Assembly (NCBI GenBank): GCA_039680225.1
Contig: JBDKTK010000082.1
Location: 1-12,251, forward strand
Direction: 5' to 3'
From: JBDKTK01 sp039680225
GTDB lineage: Bacteria; Desulfobacterota; Syntrophia; Syntrophales; UBA4778
Length of the DNA: 12,251 nt
In this document: positions 6,448-12,251 of the stretch, piece after piece
How positions within the stretch are numbered: the first letter of the stretch is position 1
Layout of the letters: the number at the start of each line of letters is the position of its first letter
The notes under the pieces: generated by a model
What the model was told of the DNA's origin: nothing
Seen by the model: only the letters and a program-made list of their open reading frames with translations
Databases searched by the model: none
Program-made: the position numbers and the translations under genes

Positions 6448-8271
6448 ATGATTTCCCCGGAAATTCTCGGGCGTTTTAAACGCGCCCTGGCGTTTTTAAG
6501 GGCTTACCGTCTCGCCCTGGTTTTCGTCCTGGTCCTCAGTTTCACCCTCGCCGGCTTGAATGCCGTCGAACCTCTCGTCCTCAAATTCATTTTTGACTCG
6601 CTCGGCGGTGCTAATGCGGAAAGCTCGATTATATCAGGCCTCATTTTTTTGTTCCTGGTCTCCGTCAGCAGGGAATTGATCGGAGGGGGGTCCAACTGGC
6701 TCACATGGAAAGTACGCCTGGGAGTCCATTACCTGCTGCTTGAAGCAACTGTTGAGCGTCTCCAGACTCTGCCGATCAGTTTCCACAGAAGGGAGACAGT
6801 CGGCGCTATAATGACCAAGCTCGACCGCGGCATCCAGGGCTTTCTGGGGGGCGCCACCGAGATTGCGTTTCAGGCCCTGCCGGCTGTCGTCTACCTGGGC
6901 ATATCCGTCTGGATCATGCTGAGCCTGGACTGGCGGCTTGCCCTTCTGGTCCTTGCCTTCACTCCCCTGCCCATTGTTATAACCGCCCTGGCCTCGCGCG
7001 AGCACATCCGCAGGGAAAGGACCCTGCTCGATAAATGGATGAGCATTTATTCGCGCTTCAATGAGGTGCTGGCCGGGATCATCACGGTTAAAAGCTTTGT
7101 TATGGAAGACGTGGAAAGAAAAAGGTTCCTGCAGGATGTGAATGCAGCCAACCGTATAGTTGTAAAGGGCGTAGGCATCGATACGGGAATCGGCGCCGCC
7201 CAGAACCTCATTCTGGCGCTGGCCAGGCTCTCCGCCATCGCGTTCGGGGGCCTGCTGATAATGCGGGGGGAAAGCACCCTTGGCACGCTCATAGCGTTTC
7301 TGGGTTATCTCGGAGGCCTTTTCGGACCCGTCCAGGGCCTTACAAATATCATGAGGTCCCTGCGCACGGCATCCGTATCCCTGGAATCGGTCTTCTCGAT
7401 CCTCGATGCGCCCGACCACATGAAGGACGCCCCGGACGCCAGGGAGTTGCCGCCGATCAAAGGAGCCATCCGTTTTTCGAAGGTCCGGTTCACTTACGAA
7501 AACCAGAAGGCCCCCATCCTGGACGGCATAAATTTCCGGGTTGAACCGGGACAGGTCATCGCCCTTGTCGGCCCGAGCGGCGCCGGAAAGTCGACCATGA
7601 TGGCGCTCCTGCAAAGGCTCTATGACCCGTGCGAGGGTACTGTCAAAGTGGACGGAGTCGATTTGAAGACAGTCAAGCAAAGGTCCCTGCGCAGACAGAT
7701 CGGGGTCGTCCTCCAGGAGCCACTGCTCTTTAACGAGACGATAAGCAACAATATCGCGTACGGCAAACCGGATGCGCCCCTTTCGGAAATAATGCGGGTG
7801 GCGAAACTTGCCAATGCCCACGATTTCATCATGAGCATGCCCAAAGGTTACGACACGGTTATCGGGGAGCGCGGGGGAAGGCTCTCGGCGGGGGAGAGGC
7901 AGCGGCTGGCGATAGCTCGCGCCCTTTTGAAGAACCCTCCCATCCTGATACTGGACGAGGCGACCTCGGCCCTTGATGCGGAAACGGAATCCCTGGTCCA
8001 GGAGGCGATTGAAAAACTCTTGCATTGCCGGACCACGTTTATCATCGCCCACCGGCTGTCAACGGTTGTCTCCGCAGACAGGATCCTGGTCCTGAAGGAC
8101 GGAAAGATAATCGAGGACGGCACCCACCAGGAGCTCATGGCCGCGGGCGGCTATTACTCATCCCTTGTTTTCCGGCAGACCCGCGGATTGCTGCCCACGA
8201 ACTGGGCCTATGAAGAAGAGCCCGGGCTTGCGGCAGAGATTATCCAACCCGTCCGCATCATGGAGAACTGA
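6448..8271 (+). CDS. ABC exporter half-transporter (membrane domain fused to ATPase)
   Basis: A 607-residue exporter with MsbA-like layout: about six membrane helices in residues 20-320 and a nucleotide-binding domain from about 338. ATPase motifs are complete: Walker A GPSGAGKST 375-383, Q-loop glutamine Q423, signature LSAGERQ 479-485 (a variant of LSGGQ), Walker B ILILDE 499-504, D-loop SALD 507-510 and switch histidine H535. It should work as a dimer in the inner membrane, exporting a lipid, glycan, peptide or drug; the substrate cannot be read from sequence. The start is taken at ATG 6448, eight bases after GGAAGGA (6433-6439); ATG 6442 is only two bases from that site, and the upstream extension to 6337 crosses the promoter. 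It is a single gene that converges on the DUF3426 gene, leaving only 13 bases between stops and no separate terminator. Confidence 0.92.
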   Translation: MISPEILGRFKRALAFLRAYRLALVFVLVLSFTLAGLNAVEPLVLKFIFDSLGGANAESSIISGLIFLFLVSVSRELIGGGSNWLTWKVRLGVHYLLLEATVERLQTLPISFHRRETVGAIMTKLDRGIQGFLGGATEIAFQALPAVVYLGISVWIMLSLDWRLALLVLAFTPLPIVITALASREHIRRERTLLDKWMSIYSRFNEVLAGIITVKSFVMEDVERKRFLQDVNAANRIVVKGVGIDTGIGAAQNLILALARLSAIAFGGLLIMRGESTLGTLIAFLGYLGGLFGPVQGLTNIMRSLRTASVSLESVFSILDAPDHMKDAPDARELPPIKGAIRFSKVRFTYENQKAPILDGINFRVEPGQVIALVGPSGAGKSTMMALLQRLYDPCEGTVKVDGVDLKTVKQRSLRRQIGVVLQEPLLFNETISNNIAYGKPDAPLSEIMRVAKLANAHDFIMSMPKGYDTVIGERGGRLSAGERQRLAIARALLKNPPILILDEATSALDAETESLVQEAIEKLLHCRTTFIIAHRLSTVVSADRILVLKDGKIIEDGTHQELMAAGGYYSSLVFRQTRGLLPTNWAYEEEPGLAAEIIQPVRIMEN

Positions 8272-8284
8272 TTCCCTGCCCCGT

Positions 8285-9124
8285 TTAATTCTGGGGCTCC
8301 TCCATTTTATCAAGCTCGACAATGTATTCGCTGGCCTTGGAAGGCGGCTTGATAAACACTATCAGGAAAGGAATGCTTGCATCCGGGGCGATATCCTTGT
8401 TGGGATATTCACTTCCTCCCGGGAATGAGAGCTTGTTGAGAATCTCCTGCTCGGTAAGGTTCAGGAGTTCTTCCTCCGAAAAAATATCCCCCGCATAGCT
8501 TGACGATTCGGCTATGAACTGGCCCGACTGGTCAAGCAGCTTGGCTTTTATTTTTAACAGCGACGCCGGTTTGTTCGACTTATTGACCGCCGTCCCCTGG
8601 ATCACCATGATGTCCCCGACGATCCAGTTTTTGACGAACTTCTCCTTGACGTTGACAAAATCGATGCCGGTGTTTACGGGAGGCGCTTCTTTTCCCGTGA
8701 GGCCCAGTTCCTTGCTGAACGGGACGTATTGCACGGCTTCCCGAAGGATATTATGACCTATCTCCGGGAAAAAGACGAAGTACAAGACGCCTGTTACCAG
8801 CAGCAGCGCCGCAGCTATGCCGACTCCTTTCAACGCCGGGACAAGCTTGCTGCGCTTTGGCTCCATGCCCCGCTTATAGGGTCCGGCGGGCCCTTCCGTA
8901 TCCGGCTCCTCCATATCCGCCATATCCGTGTCCCGCAGGTCCGCACTCAGGTCGATATCATCTTCCGGGATAGTCTCGTCTGTCCCGGCCTGCTCCACGT
9001 AATCGGGATTTTCCAGGAAGAAAAGATTTTTGCACGATCCGCACTTGAGCCACACGCCCTCGCCTGTCAGCTCCGACTCGGGAAAATTGAATTTGGACCG
9101 GCAATTTGTGCACTGGACAATCAT
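8285..9124 (-). CDS. Zinc-ribbon, single-span membrane protein with DUF3426 domain
   Basis: A 279-residue protein with three parts. Residues 1-37 are an MJ0042-type zinc ribbon with ligands CTNC (5-8) and CGSC (28-31). An acidic linker at 44-77 leads to a basic patch (84-93) and one membrane helix (about 101-119). Residues 120-279 form an extracytoplasmic DUF3426 domain, with the typical IVGDIMVIQGTAVNKSNKPA stretch (168-187) and an FLIVFIKPP strand (253-261). The zinc ribbon should face the cytoplasm. Such proteins are common in Desulfobacterota and other proteobacteria, but their function is not known. The start is ATG 9122-9124 after AAAGGAGA with a seven-base spacer; a GTG at 9145 in frame lies upstream of this site. 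It follows hpt by 37 bases on the same strand, so the two are probably cotranscribed. Confidence 0.85.
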   Translation of the reverse strand: MIVQCTNCRSKFNFPESELTGEGVWLKCGSCKNLFFLENPDYVEQAGTDETIPEDDIDLSADLRDTDMADMEEPDTEGPAGPYKRGMEPKRSKLVPALKGVGIAAALLLVTGVLYFVFFPEIGHNILREAVQYVPFSKELGLTGKEAPPVNTGIDFVNVKEKFVKNWIVGDIMVIQGTAVNKSNKPASLLKIKAKLLDQSGQFIAESSSYAGDIFSEEELLNLTEQEILNKLSFPGGSEYPNKDIAPDASIPFLIVFIKPPSKASEYIVELDKMEEPQN

Positions 9125-9161
9125 CAGGGAATCTCCTTTAAACACCTTTAATCAAAGAAAA

Positions 9162-9686
9162 TCAGTCTTCGATAACGTAAATATCCGGATGAAAGCGGGA
9201 CATCTCGTTGAAATCAAGGCCGTAGCCCACGATGAAGCCGTCATCCATGGTGAAACCGACATAGTCGGCCTCAAACGGGACTTTTCTCCGGCCGCGCTTG
9301 TCTATCAGGGCGCAGACCTTCAAAGACCCGGGCTTGCACTCCTGGAGTTTTTTGACCAGGTAATCAAGGGTGATGCCCGAATCAACAATATCCTCTACAA
9401 TGAGGACATCCCTGCCCGTGAGGGGGACCTCGATATCCTTTGTTATCTTTATCTGGCCCGAACTCTCCGTGCCGGCGCCATAGCTGGCCACCCGGATAAA
9501 ATCGACAATGCTCGGAATTTTCAGGCACCGGATGAGATCGGCCATGAAAATAAAGGCTCCTTTCAGGACCCCGACCAGAAGCAGGTCTTTGCCTTCATAA
9601 TCCCTGGAGATCTGCAGGGCCAGTTCCTCGACCCTCTTCTTGATCTCTTCCCTGGAATACAAAACACTTTTTTTTCGAGTGATCAT
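9162..9686 (-). CDS. hpt: Hypoxanthine phosphoribosyltransferase
   Basis: A 174-residue cytoplasmic purine-salvage enzyme that joins hypoxanthine (often also guanine) to PRPP to give IMP or GMP. All family motifs are present: the LKG loop 41-43, the flexible-loop SYG 68-70, the PRPP-binding VLIVEDIVDSGIT 94-106, the base-binding lysine K130, and FIVGYGLDFNE 151-161 with R164. Length is typical of bacterial Hpt. ATG 9684-9686 follows AAGGAGGG with a six-base spacer. It is the first gene of a two-gene unit with the DUF3426 protein. It could use bases from nucleosides made by the exported 5'-nucleotidase nearby; that link is inference. The start region has a run of eight A (codons 4-6), a possible slippage site. 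Confidence 0.95.
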   Translation of the reverse strand: MITRKKSVLYSREEIKKRVEELALQISRDYEGKDLLLVGVLKGAFIFMADLIRCLKIPSIVDFIRVASYGAGTESSGQIKITKDIEVPLTGRDVLIVEDIVDSGITLDYLVKKLQECKPGSLKVCALIDKRGRRKVPFEADYVGFTMDDGFIVGYGLDFNEMSRFHPDIYVIED

Positions 9687-9776
9687 TGAGTGCCCTCCTT
9701 ATCAGTCCCAGCCTGTTCAAAACGCAGCAGACGCTGCCCTGCGCAGGCCGGGATGAGCATTTCTCAACCCTGGCCA

Positions 9777-9805
9777 ACCCTACTGAGAGTGCGCGGGTAT
9801 GTCAA
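9777..9805 (-). promoter_or_regulatory. Candidate promoter of hpt
   Basis: On the minus strand, a perfect TTGACA (9800-9805), 17 bases, then TAGGGT (9777-9782, 3/6). The leader would be about 85 bases. It contains two small adjacent inverted repeats, GCAGC/GCTGC (9724-9737) and the palindrome CCTGCGCAGG (9738-9747), whose role is unknown. Confidence 0.38.
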
Positions 9806-9812
9806 TTAAATT

Positions 9813-10628
9813 TCACCCCGCCGGCATTCCGTAGAGCGCTGTAAAATCATTGATATGCTTCTCGATCAGCCCCTCGGCCCCGGCAACCTCGGCTGCGTTT
9901 GCAAACTCGGAAGCAAGGCTCAGGAAAATTGCGTTATACCTGGACCGCTCGCATCCCAGGGCTTCGTAATCTATAAAATGGATCATGTACTGCGTGCCCT
10001 CGAAATAGTATTTTCCGAAACGGTTCGCAGCCCTGGAGCGGAAAGGCCATGATGTCTTCAATTCGAAGAACCTGAGGGCGGATTCCTTAAGGCCGGGCTT
10101 GAGGAAGCTGTCCGGATGGGGCATTTCCCCCAGCGCTTCACTGATCAGGCGGAAGTATTCCTTGACGAGATCGATGTCGGTTACGCACAGGCCGAACAGG
10201 TACCAGTCGTCAATGATGTTGAGCAGGGCTTTTTTTTCGGCCGGCGAAATATAGTGATAACTCGGGCAGAAGTGCCCGTCGCACAATTCGCGGCCGTAGA
10301 AGGACACGTCCCTGAGGTCGGCGCCGCCGTTCTGCATGGGGTGGAGCAGGCAGCCGACCTTCCTTTCCCCTTCTATGAACCCCAGGAATTCGCAGCAGTA
10401 GATGACCTCGTAGAGCTTGGCGTTGTCCTCGGCATTGCGGACCATTTCCGAAAAGGCAGGCAGGTCGGCCCGGCCCTTCACCGTCTTTCTGAAAAGTCCG
10501 GTCCTCTTCCTCAGCCTCTCCAGGAGGGATTTTTTTGAGCTGTCGGCGTAATTGTACAGACCGCAGCAGGCCCCGCACGACTTGCGGTCGTCAGGCTGGC
10601 AAAGGTGGATAAAATCGTCTTGACTCAT
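9813..10628 (-). CDS. Cysteine-rich protein, YkgJ-like CxxCC type, function unknown
   Basis: A 271-residue soluble protein with eleven cysteines, concentrated in the first 150 residues: C10, the cluster C18-x2-C21-C22 (SCGACCG), C78-C79, C93 (VGCLLHP), C116 and C121 (CDGHFCPSYHY) and C148, plus C226. The spaced CxxCC and later GCxLHP and CxxxxC elements recall the YkgJ family of putative metal-binding (zinc or iron) proteins, but this one is much longer and the match is partial. The C-terminal half looks helical, without clear motifs. There is no signal peptide, so it is cytoplasmic. The start is taken at ATG 10626-10628; the frame could begin at TTG 10671-10673, but that TTG forms the -35 box of a good promoter. 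No Shine-Dalgarno sequence is present. It diverges from the CYTH gene. Confidence 0.75.
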   Translation of the reverse strand: MSQDDFIHLCQPDDRKSCGACCGLYNYADSSKKSLLERLRKRTGLFRKTVKGRADLPAFSEMVRNAEDNAKLYEVIYCCEFLGFIEGERKVGCLLHPMQNGGADLRDVSFYGRELCDGHFCPSYHYISPAEKKALLNIIDDWYLFGLCVTDIDLVKEYFRLISEALGEMPHPDSFLKPGLKESALRFFELKTSWPFRSRAANRFGKYYFEGTQYMIHFIDYEALGCERSRYNAIFLSLASEFANAAEVAGAEGLIEKHINDFTALYGMPAG

Positions 10629-10644
10629 ATGCGAAACCGGCAGA

Positions 10645-10673
10645 TTTATATTCCCATGAGAGGGAGAATTCAA
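10645..10673 (-). promoter_or_regulatory. Promoter of the cysteine-rich gene, giving a very short leader
   Basis: On the minus strand, TTGAAT (10668-10673, 4/6), exactly 17 bases, then TATAAA (10645-10650, 5/6). Initiation about seven bases on would leave roughly ten bases before ATG 10628, too few for a normal ribosome-binding site, and none is seen. Confidence 0.5.
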
Positions 10674-10688
10674 ACTCTTTTTAACGGC

Positions 10689-10717
10689 TTGAGGCGCTCA
10701 GGCATATAAGGTATATA
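10689..10717 (+). promoter_or_regulatory. Promoter placing the CYTH transcript start at its ATG
   Basis: TTGAGG (10689-10694, 4/6), exactly 17 bases, then TATATA (10712-10717, 5/6). Seven bases (CCTGCCC) separate the -10 box from ATG 10725, so the message should be leaderless. No Shine-Dalgarno lies at a usable distance; the AAGG at 10708-10711 is 13 bases away. Confidence 0.5.
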
Positions 10718-10721
10718 CCTG
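10699..10721. promoter_or_regulatory. Palindrome over the CYTH -10 box (possible operator)
   Basis: Arms CAGGCATATA (10699-10708) and TATATACCTG (10712-10721) pair at nine of ten positions around a three-base centre. Inside it a perfect 12-base palindrome, AGGTATATACCT, covers 10709-10720. The -10 box lies wholly within, so a bound protein would block the promoter. The same bases could fold as a hairpin only in a transcript begun upstream. Confidence 0.5.
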
Positions 10722-10724
10722 CCC

Positions 10725-11192
10725 ATGGGCCTGGAGATCGAAAGAAAATTCCTGGTACGGGACCCTTCCTGGAAGGACATGCCCCTGGAAAGCGTAGAAA
10801 TCCTGCAAGGCTATATCTGCAGCGACACGAAGAGGGCGGTGCGGGTGAGGACAGCAGGGGAGAAAGCCTGGATTTGCGTCAAAAGCGCTGTTACCAGCCT
10901 GAGAAGGGCGGAATTTGAATACGATATCCCGCTTGCCGATGCCCGCGAGCTGCTTCAGATATGTCCCCTGCCCCCCCTTGAAAAAATCCGGCACAAGCTC
11001 GTCCACGCCGGAAAAATCTGGGTAATAGACGAGTACATGGGCGTGAACAGCGGCCTGATTGTCGCCGAAATAGAATTGCAGAGCGAGGAAGAAGAGTTCG
11101 AGAAGCCGCCCTGGGCCGGCGAAGAAGTCAGTGACAGCCCGGAATACCTTTCAGTCTGTCTCTACGAGAGGCCTTACAGCACCTGGAAATAA
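10725..11192 (+). CDS. CYTH-domain (triphosphate tunnel metalloenzyme) protein
   Basis: A 155-residue single-domain CYTH protein. Members cleave inorganic triphosphate, thiamine triphosphate or other triphosphates, and a few make cyclic AMP; small bacterial ones are mostly triphosphatases. The signature EIERKFLV sits at 4-11. Tunnel residues follow: R40 and R42 (VRVR), K53, the RAEFEYDIP strand 61-69, K87 and R89, D102-E103 (IDEY), and AEIEL 114-118. The typical end, KPPWAGEEVSDSPEYLS, is at 127-143. Length is right for the short bacterial group. ATG 10725 starts directly on EIERK, leaving no other choice. It is cytoplasmic. It diverges from the cysteine-rich gene and probably has a leaderless message. 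The ACT-fhs operon follows 137 bases later, apparently with its own promoter. Confidence 0.9.
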   Translation: MGLEIERKFLVRDPSWKDMPLESVEILQGYICSDTKRAVRVRTAGEKAWICVKSAVTSLRRAEFEYDIPLADARELLQICPLPPLEKIRHKLVHAGKIWVIDEYMGVNSGLIVAEIELQSEEEEFEKPPWAGEEVSDSPEYLSVCLYERPYSTWK

Positions 11193-11236
11193 AGCGGAAA
11201 AAAGCTGCTGATTCCGTATTGGTTCTTAAAAATTCC

Positions 11237-11264
11237 TTTCCAGTCCGTGTTTGTGATATATACT
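11237..11264 (+). promoter_or_regulatory. Candidate promoter of the ACT-fhs operon
   Basis: TTTCCA (11237-11242, 4/6), 16 bases, then TATACT (11259-11264, 5/6). The leader would be about 60 bases to ATG 11330. Confidence 0.42.
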
Positions 11265-11289
11265 TTCCGCAATAAAAAAATTGGCGGAA
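11265..11289. repeat. Inverted repeat at the ACT-fhs transcription start
   Basis: TTCCGC (11265-11270) and GCGGAA (11284-11289) form a perfect six-base inverted repeat around an A-rich centre; the pairing extends by AA/TT if one base is bulged. It abuts the -10 box and spans the predicted start point, a usual place for a repressor site. Confidence 0.4.
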
Positions 11290-11329
11290 CCGAGTAAACG
11301 TCAAAAAGAAAAAGCGACGGAGTTGACCC

Positions 11330-11869
11330 ATGAGATCCTATGTTGTTTTTTCATCAATGGGCCCGGATCGTCCGGGACTGGCGAGGCAGATAGCGGAATT
11401 CTTCACCGCGCGGGGCATAAATATCGAGAGGTCCCGGGGCTGCGTCCTGGGCGGGGAGTTCGGCATGGTCATCCTTACCTCGGGAAGCACTTCCGATATC
11501 GAGCGGCTCATCAGGGACCTGGACAGCCTGCGCAAGAAAACGGGGCTGGAAATAAATGTCCGAAAAACAAAGGCCCCGCTCGAAAGGGAAGCGGCCCCCT
11601 CGATACCCTATAAACTCGTTGCCACGGCCATCGACCGGCCGGGGATCATCCACCAGGTCTGCAAGGCCCTCCACAGCCGGGGCGTAAACATAGACGACAT
11701 CTCCACCAACGTGGACAGCAACCCTGTAACAGGGACCGATATATTCCAGATGGTCTGCTACTTCAGCCTGCCGCCTTCCCTCAAGATTATGGACTTGAAA
11801 AACGACCTCAACCGCATCGGCGACGAATCAAATATTGACATCCGGTTTGACGCGGTGATCTTCAAGTAG
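11330..11869 (+). CDS. Two-ACT-domain regulatory protein, GcvR-like
   Basis: A 179-residue cytoplasmic protein made of two ACT domains: one at about 4-76, with the ligand-loop motif GPDRPGLA (11-18), and one at about 94-176, with IDRPGI (101-106) and GVNIDDISTNV (118-128). It has no DNA-binding or catalytic domain. This is the layout of GcvR, which binds glycine and controls the glycine-cleavage activator GcvA in E. coli; related proteins occur widely, mostly without known function. ATG 11330 follows CGGAG with an eight-base spacer; the protein begins directly with the first ACT strand. Its stop is four bases before the fhs start, so the two form an operon and are probably translated together. 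That context suggests sensing of glycine, serine or another one-carbon-linked ligand; this is inference. It could act through a protein partner encoded elsewhere. Confidence 0.87.
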   Translation: MRSYVVFSSMGPDRPGLARQIAEFFTARGINIERSRGCVLGGEFGMVILTSGSTSDIERLIRDLDSLRKKTGLEINVRKTKAPLEREAAPSIPYKLVATAIDRPGIIHQVCKALHSRGVNIDDISTNVDSNPVTGTDIFQMVCYFSLPPSLKIMDLKNDLNRIGDESNIDIRFDAVIFK

Positions 11870-11873
11870 GGCC

Positions 11874-12251
11874 ATGACCAAACGCAAAGATCGACAGGCT
11901 GCGCCGGCGCTGAAACACATTGCGGAAATCGCGGCGTCAATAGGGCTCACGGAAGAAGACCTGGAATTTTTCGGCCGCTACAAGGCCAAGGTAAGGCTGG
12001 AATCGATCAACCGTTTCCAGCGCCGGCCCGATTCCTCACTGATCCTTGTTTCGGCCATGACGCCGACCCCGGCTGGTGAGGGGAAAACAACGGTGTCCAT
12101 AGGGCTTGTCCAGGCCCTGGCAAAGATGGGCAAATCCACCATAGCCGCACTTCGGGAGCCGTCCCTGGGCCCCGTTTTTGGCATGAAGGGCGGCGCGACC
12201 GGAGGTGGGCTCTCCCGCGTTCACCCCGTGGATGACATCAACCTGCATTTT
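11874..12251 (+). CDS. fhs: Formate-tetrahydrofolate ligase, N-terminal part (cut by window edge)
   Basis: The first 126 codons of formate-tetrahydrofolate ligase (10-formyl-THF synthetase), usually about 550-600 residues. It joins formate to tetrahydrofolate at the cost of ATP, the formate-activating step of the Wood-Ljungdahl methyl branch and of one-carbon supply; in syntrophs it may run backward. Visible motifs: the IAEIAASIGLTEEDLEFFG lead (16-34), the P-loop TPTPAGEGKTT (63-73), ALREPSLGPVFGMKGGATGG (92-111), and the start of the DINLHF motif (121-126) at the very edge. ATG 11874 is four bases past the ACT stop, with only a weak AGGG before it, so coupling to the upstream gene is likely. 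The reading frame is open to the last base. The enzyme identity is firm. Confidence 0.96.
   Translation, partial: MTKRKDRQAAPALKHIAEIAASIGLTEEDLEFFGRYKAKVRLESINRFQRRPDSSLILVSAMTPTPAGEGKTTVSIGLVQALAKMGKSTIAALREPSLGPVFGMKGGATGGGLSRVHPVDDINLHF

Noticed and set aside
7882..7902. LSAGE signature in the ABC exporter as a sign of a dead ATPase.
   Set aside because: The serine and second glycine are kept, and LSxGE variants occur in active exporters; all other motifs are intact.
6634..8052. A 472-codon open frame on the minus strand across the ABC exporter.
   Set aside because: It lies wholly opposite a gene with complete ATPase motifs, shows no domain, and such long antisense frames arise from GC-rich third positions.
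11195..11216. CGGAA/TTCCG inverted repeat after the CYTH stop as a terminator.
   Set aside because: Only five pairs, a long loop and no U tract.

Overview
The window is a gene-dense stretch of a bacterial chromosome with fourteen protein genes, one of them cut by the right edge. There are no rRNA or tRNA genes, insertion sequences or CRISPR arrays that I can see. Gene content suggests an anaerobic, Gram-negative bacterium of the Desulfobacterota / syntroph type: a short-chain fatty-acid carrier (AtoE family), formate-tetrahydrofolate ligase under an ACT-domain partner, a tungstate-type binding protein, and several exported or lipid-anchored proteins. This placement is inference from gene families; no marker gene is present.

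Layout. At the left, a plus-strand AtoE-type carrier faces a minus-strand lipoprotein of unknown function, and one strong bidirectional terminator serves both. Next is a minus-strand pair: an exported 5'-nucleotidase and a small ThiS/MoaD-like protein that overlap by 11 bases. A secreted metallophosphoesterase is transcribed away from this pair out of a 118-base divergent gap. Then come two minus-strand genes, an orphan TupA-like periplasmic binding protein and a DUF493 (YbeD-like) protein. An ABC exporter half-transporter lies on the plus strand and converges on a minus-strand pair: hypoxanthine phosphoribosyltransferase (hpt) and a zinc-ribbon/DUF3426 membrane protein. Last are a minus-strand cysteine-rich protein, a plus-strand CYTH phosphohydrolase that diverges from it, and a tight plus-strand operon of a two-ACT-domain (GcvR-like) protein and fhs.

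How the genes may work together. The 5'-nucleotidase, the secreted phosphoesterase and hpt suggest scavenging of extracellular nucleotides and reuse of purine bases; this is inference. The ACT-fhs pair suggests that one-carbon (formate/folate) flux is tied to an amino-acid-sensing protein.

The most interesting non-coding signal is that several genes without a Shine-Dalgarno sequence have sigma70-like promoters placed so that the transcript should begin at, or about ten bases before, the start codon (DUF493, CYTH, and the cysteine-rich gene). In the CYTH case the -10 box lies inside a palindrome. No gene-free stretch exceeds 300 bases. The largest is 6207-6447, which holds the ribosome-binding site of the TupA-like gene and a promoter for the ABC exporter. 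The others (2115-2280, 4956-5091, 9687-9812, 11193-11329) hold the short elements listed, and 4956-5091 shows nothing convincing.
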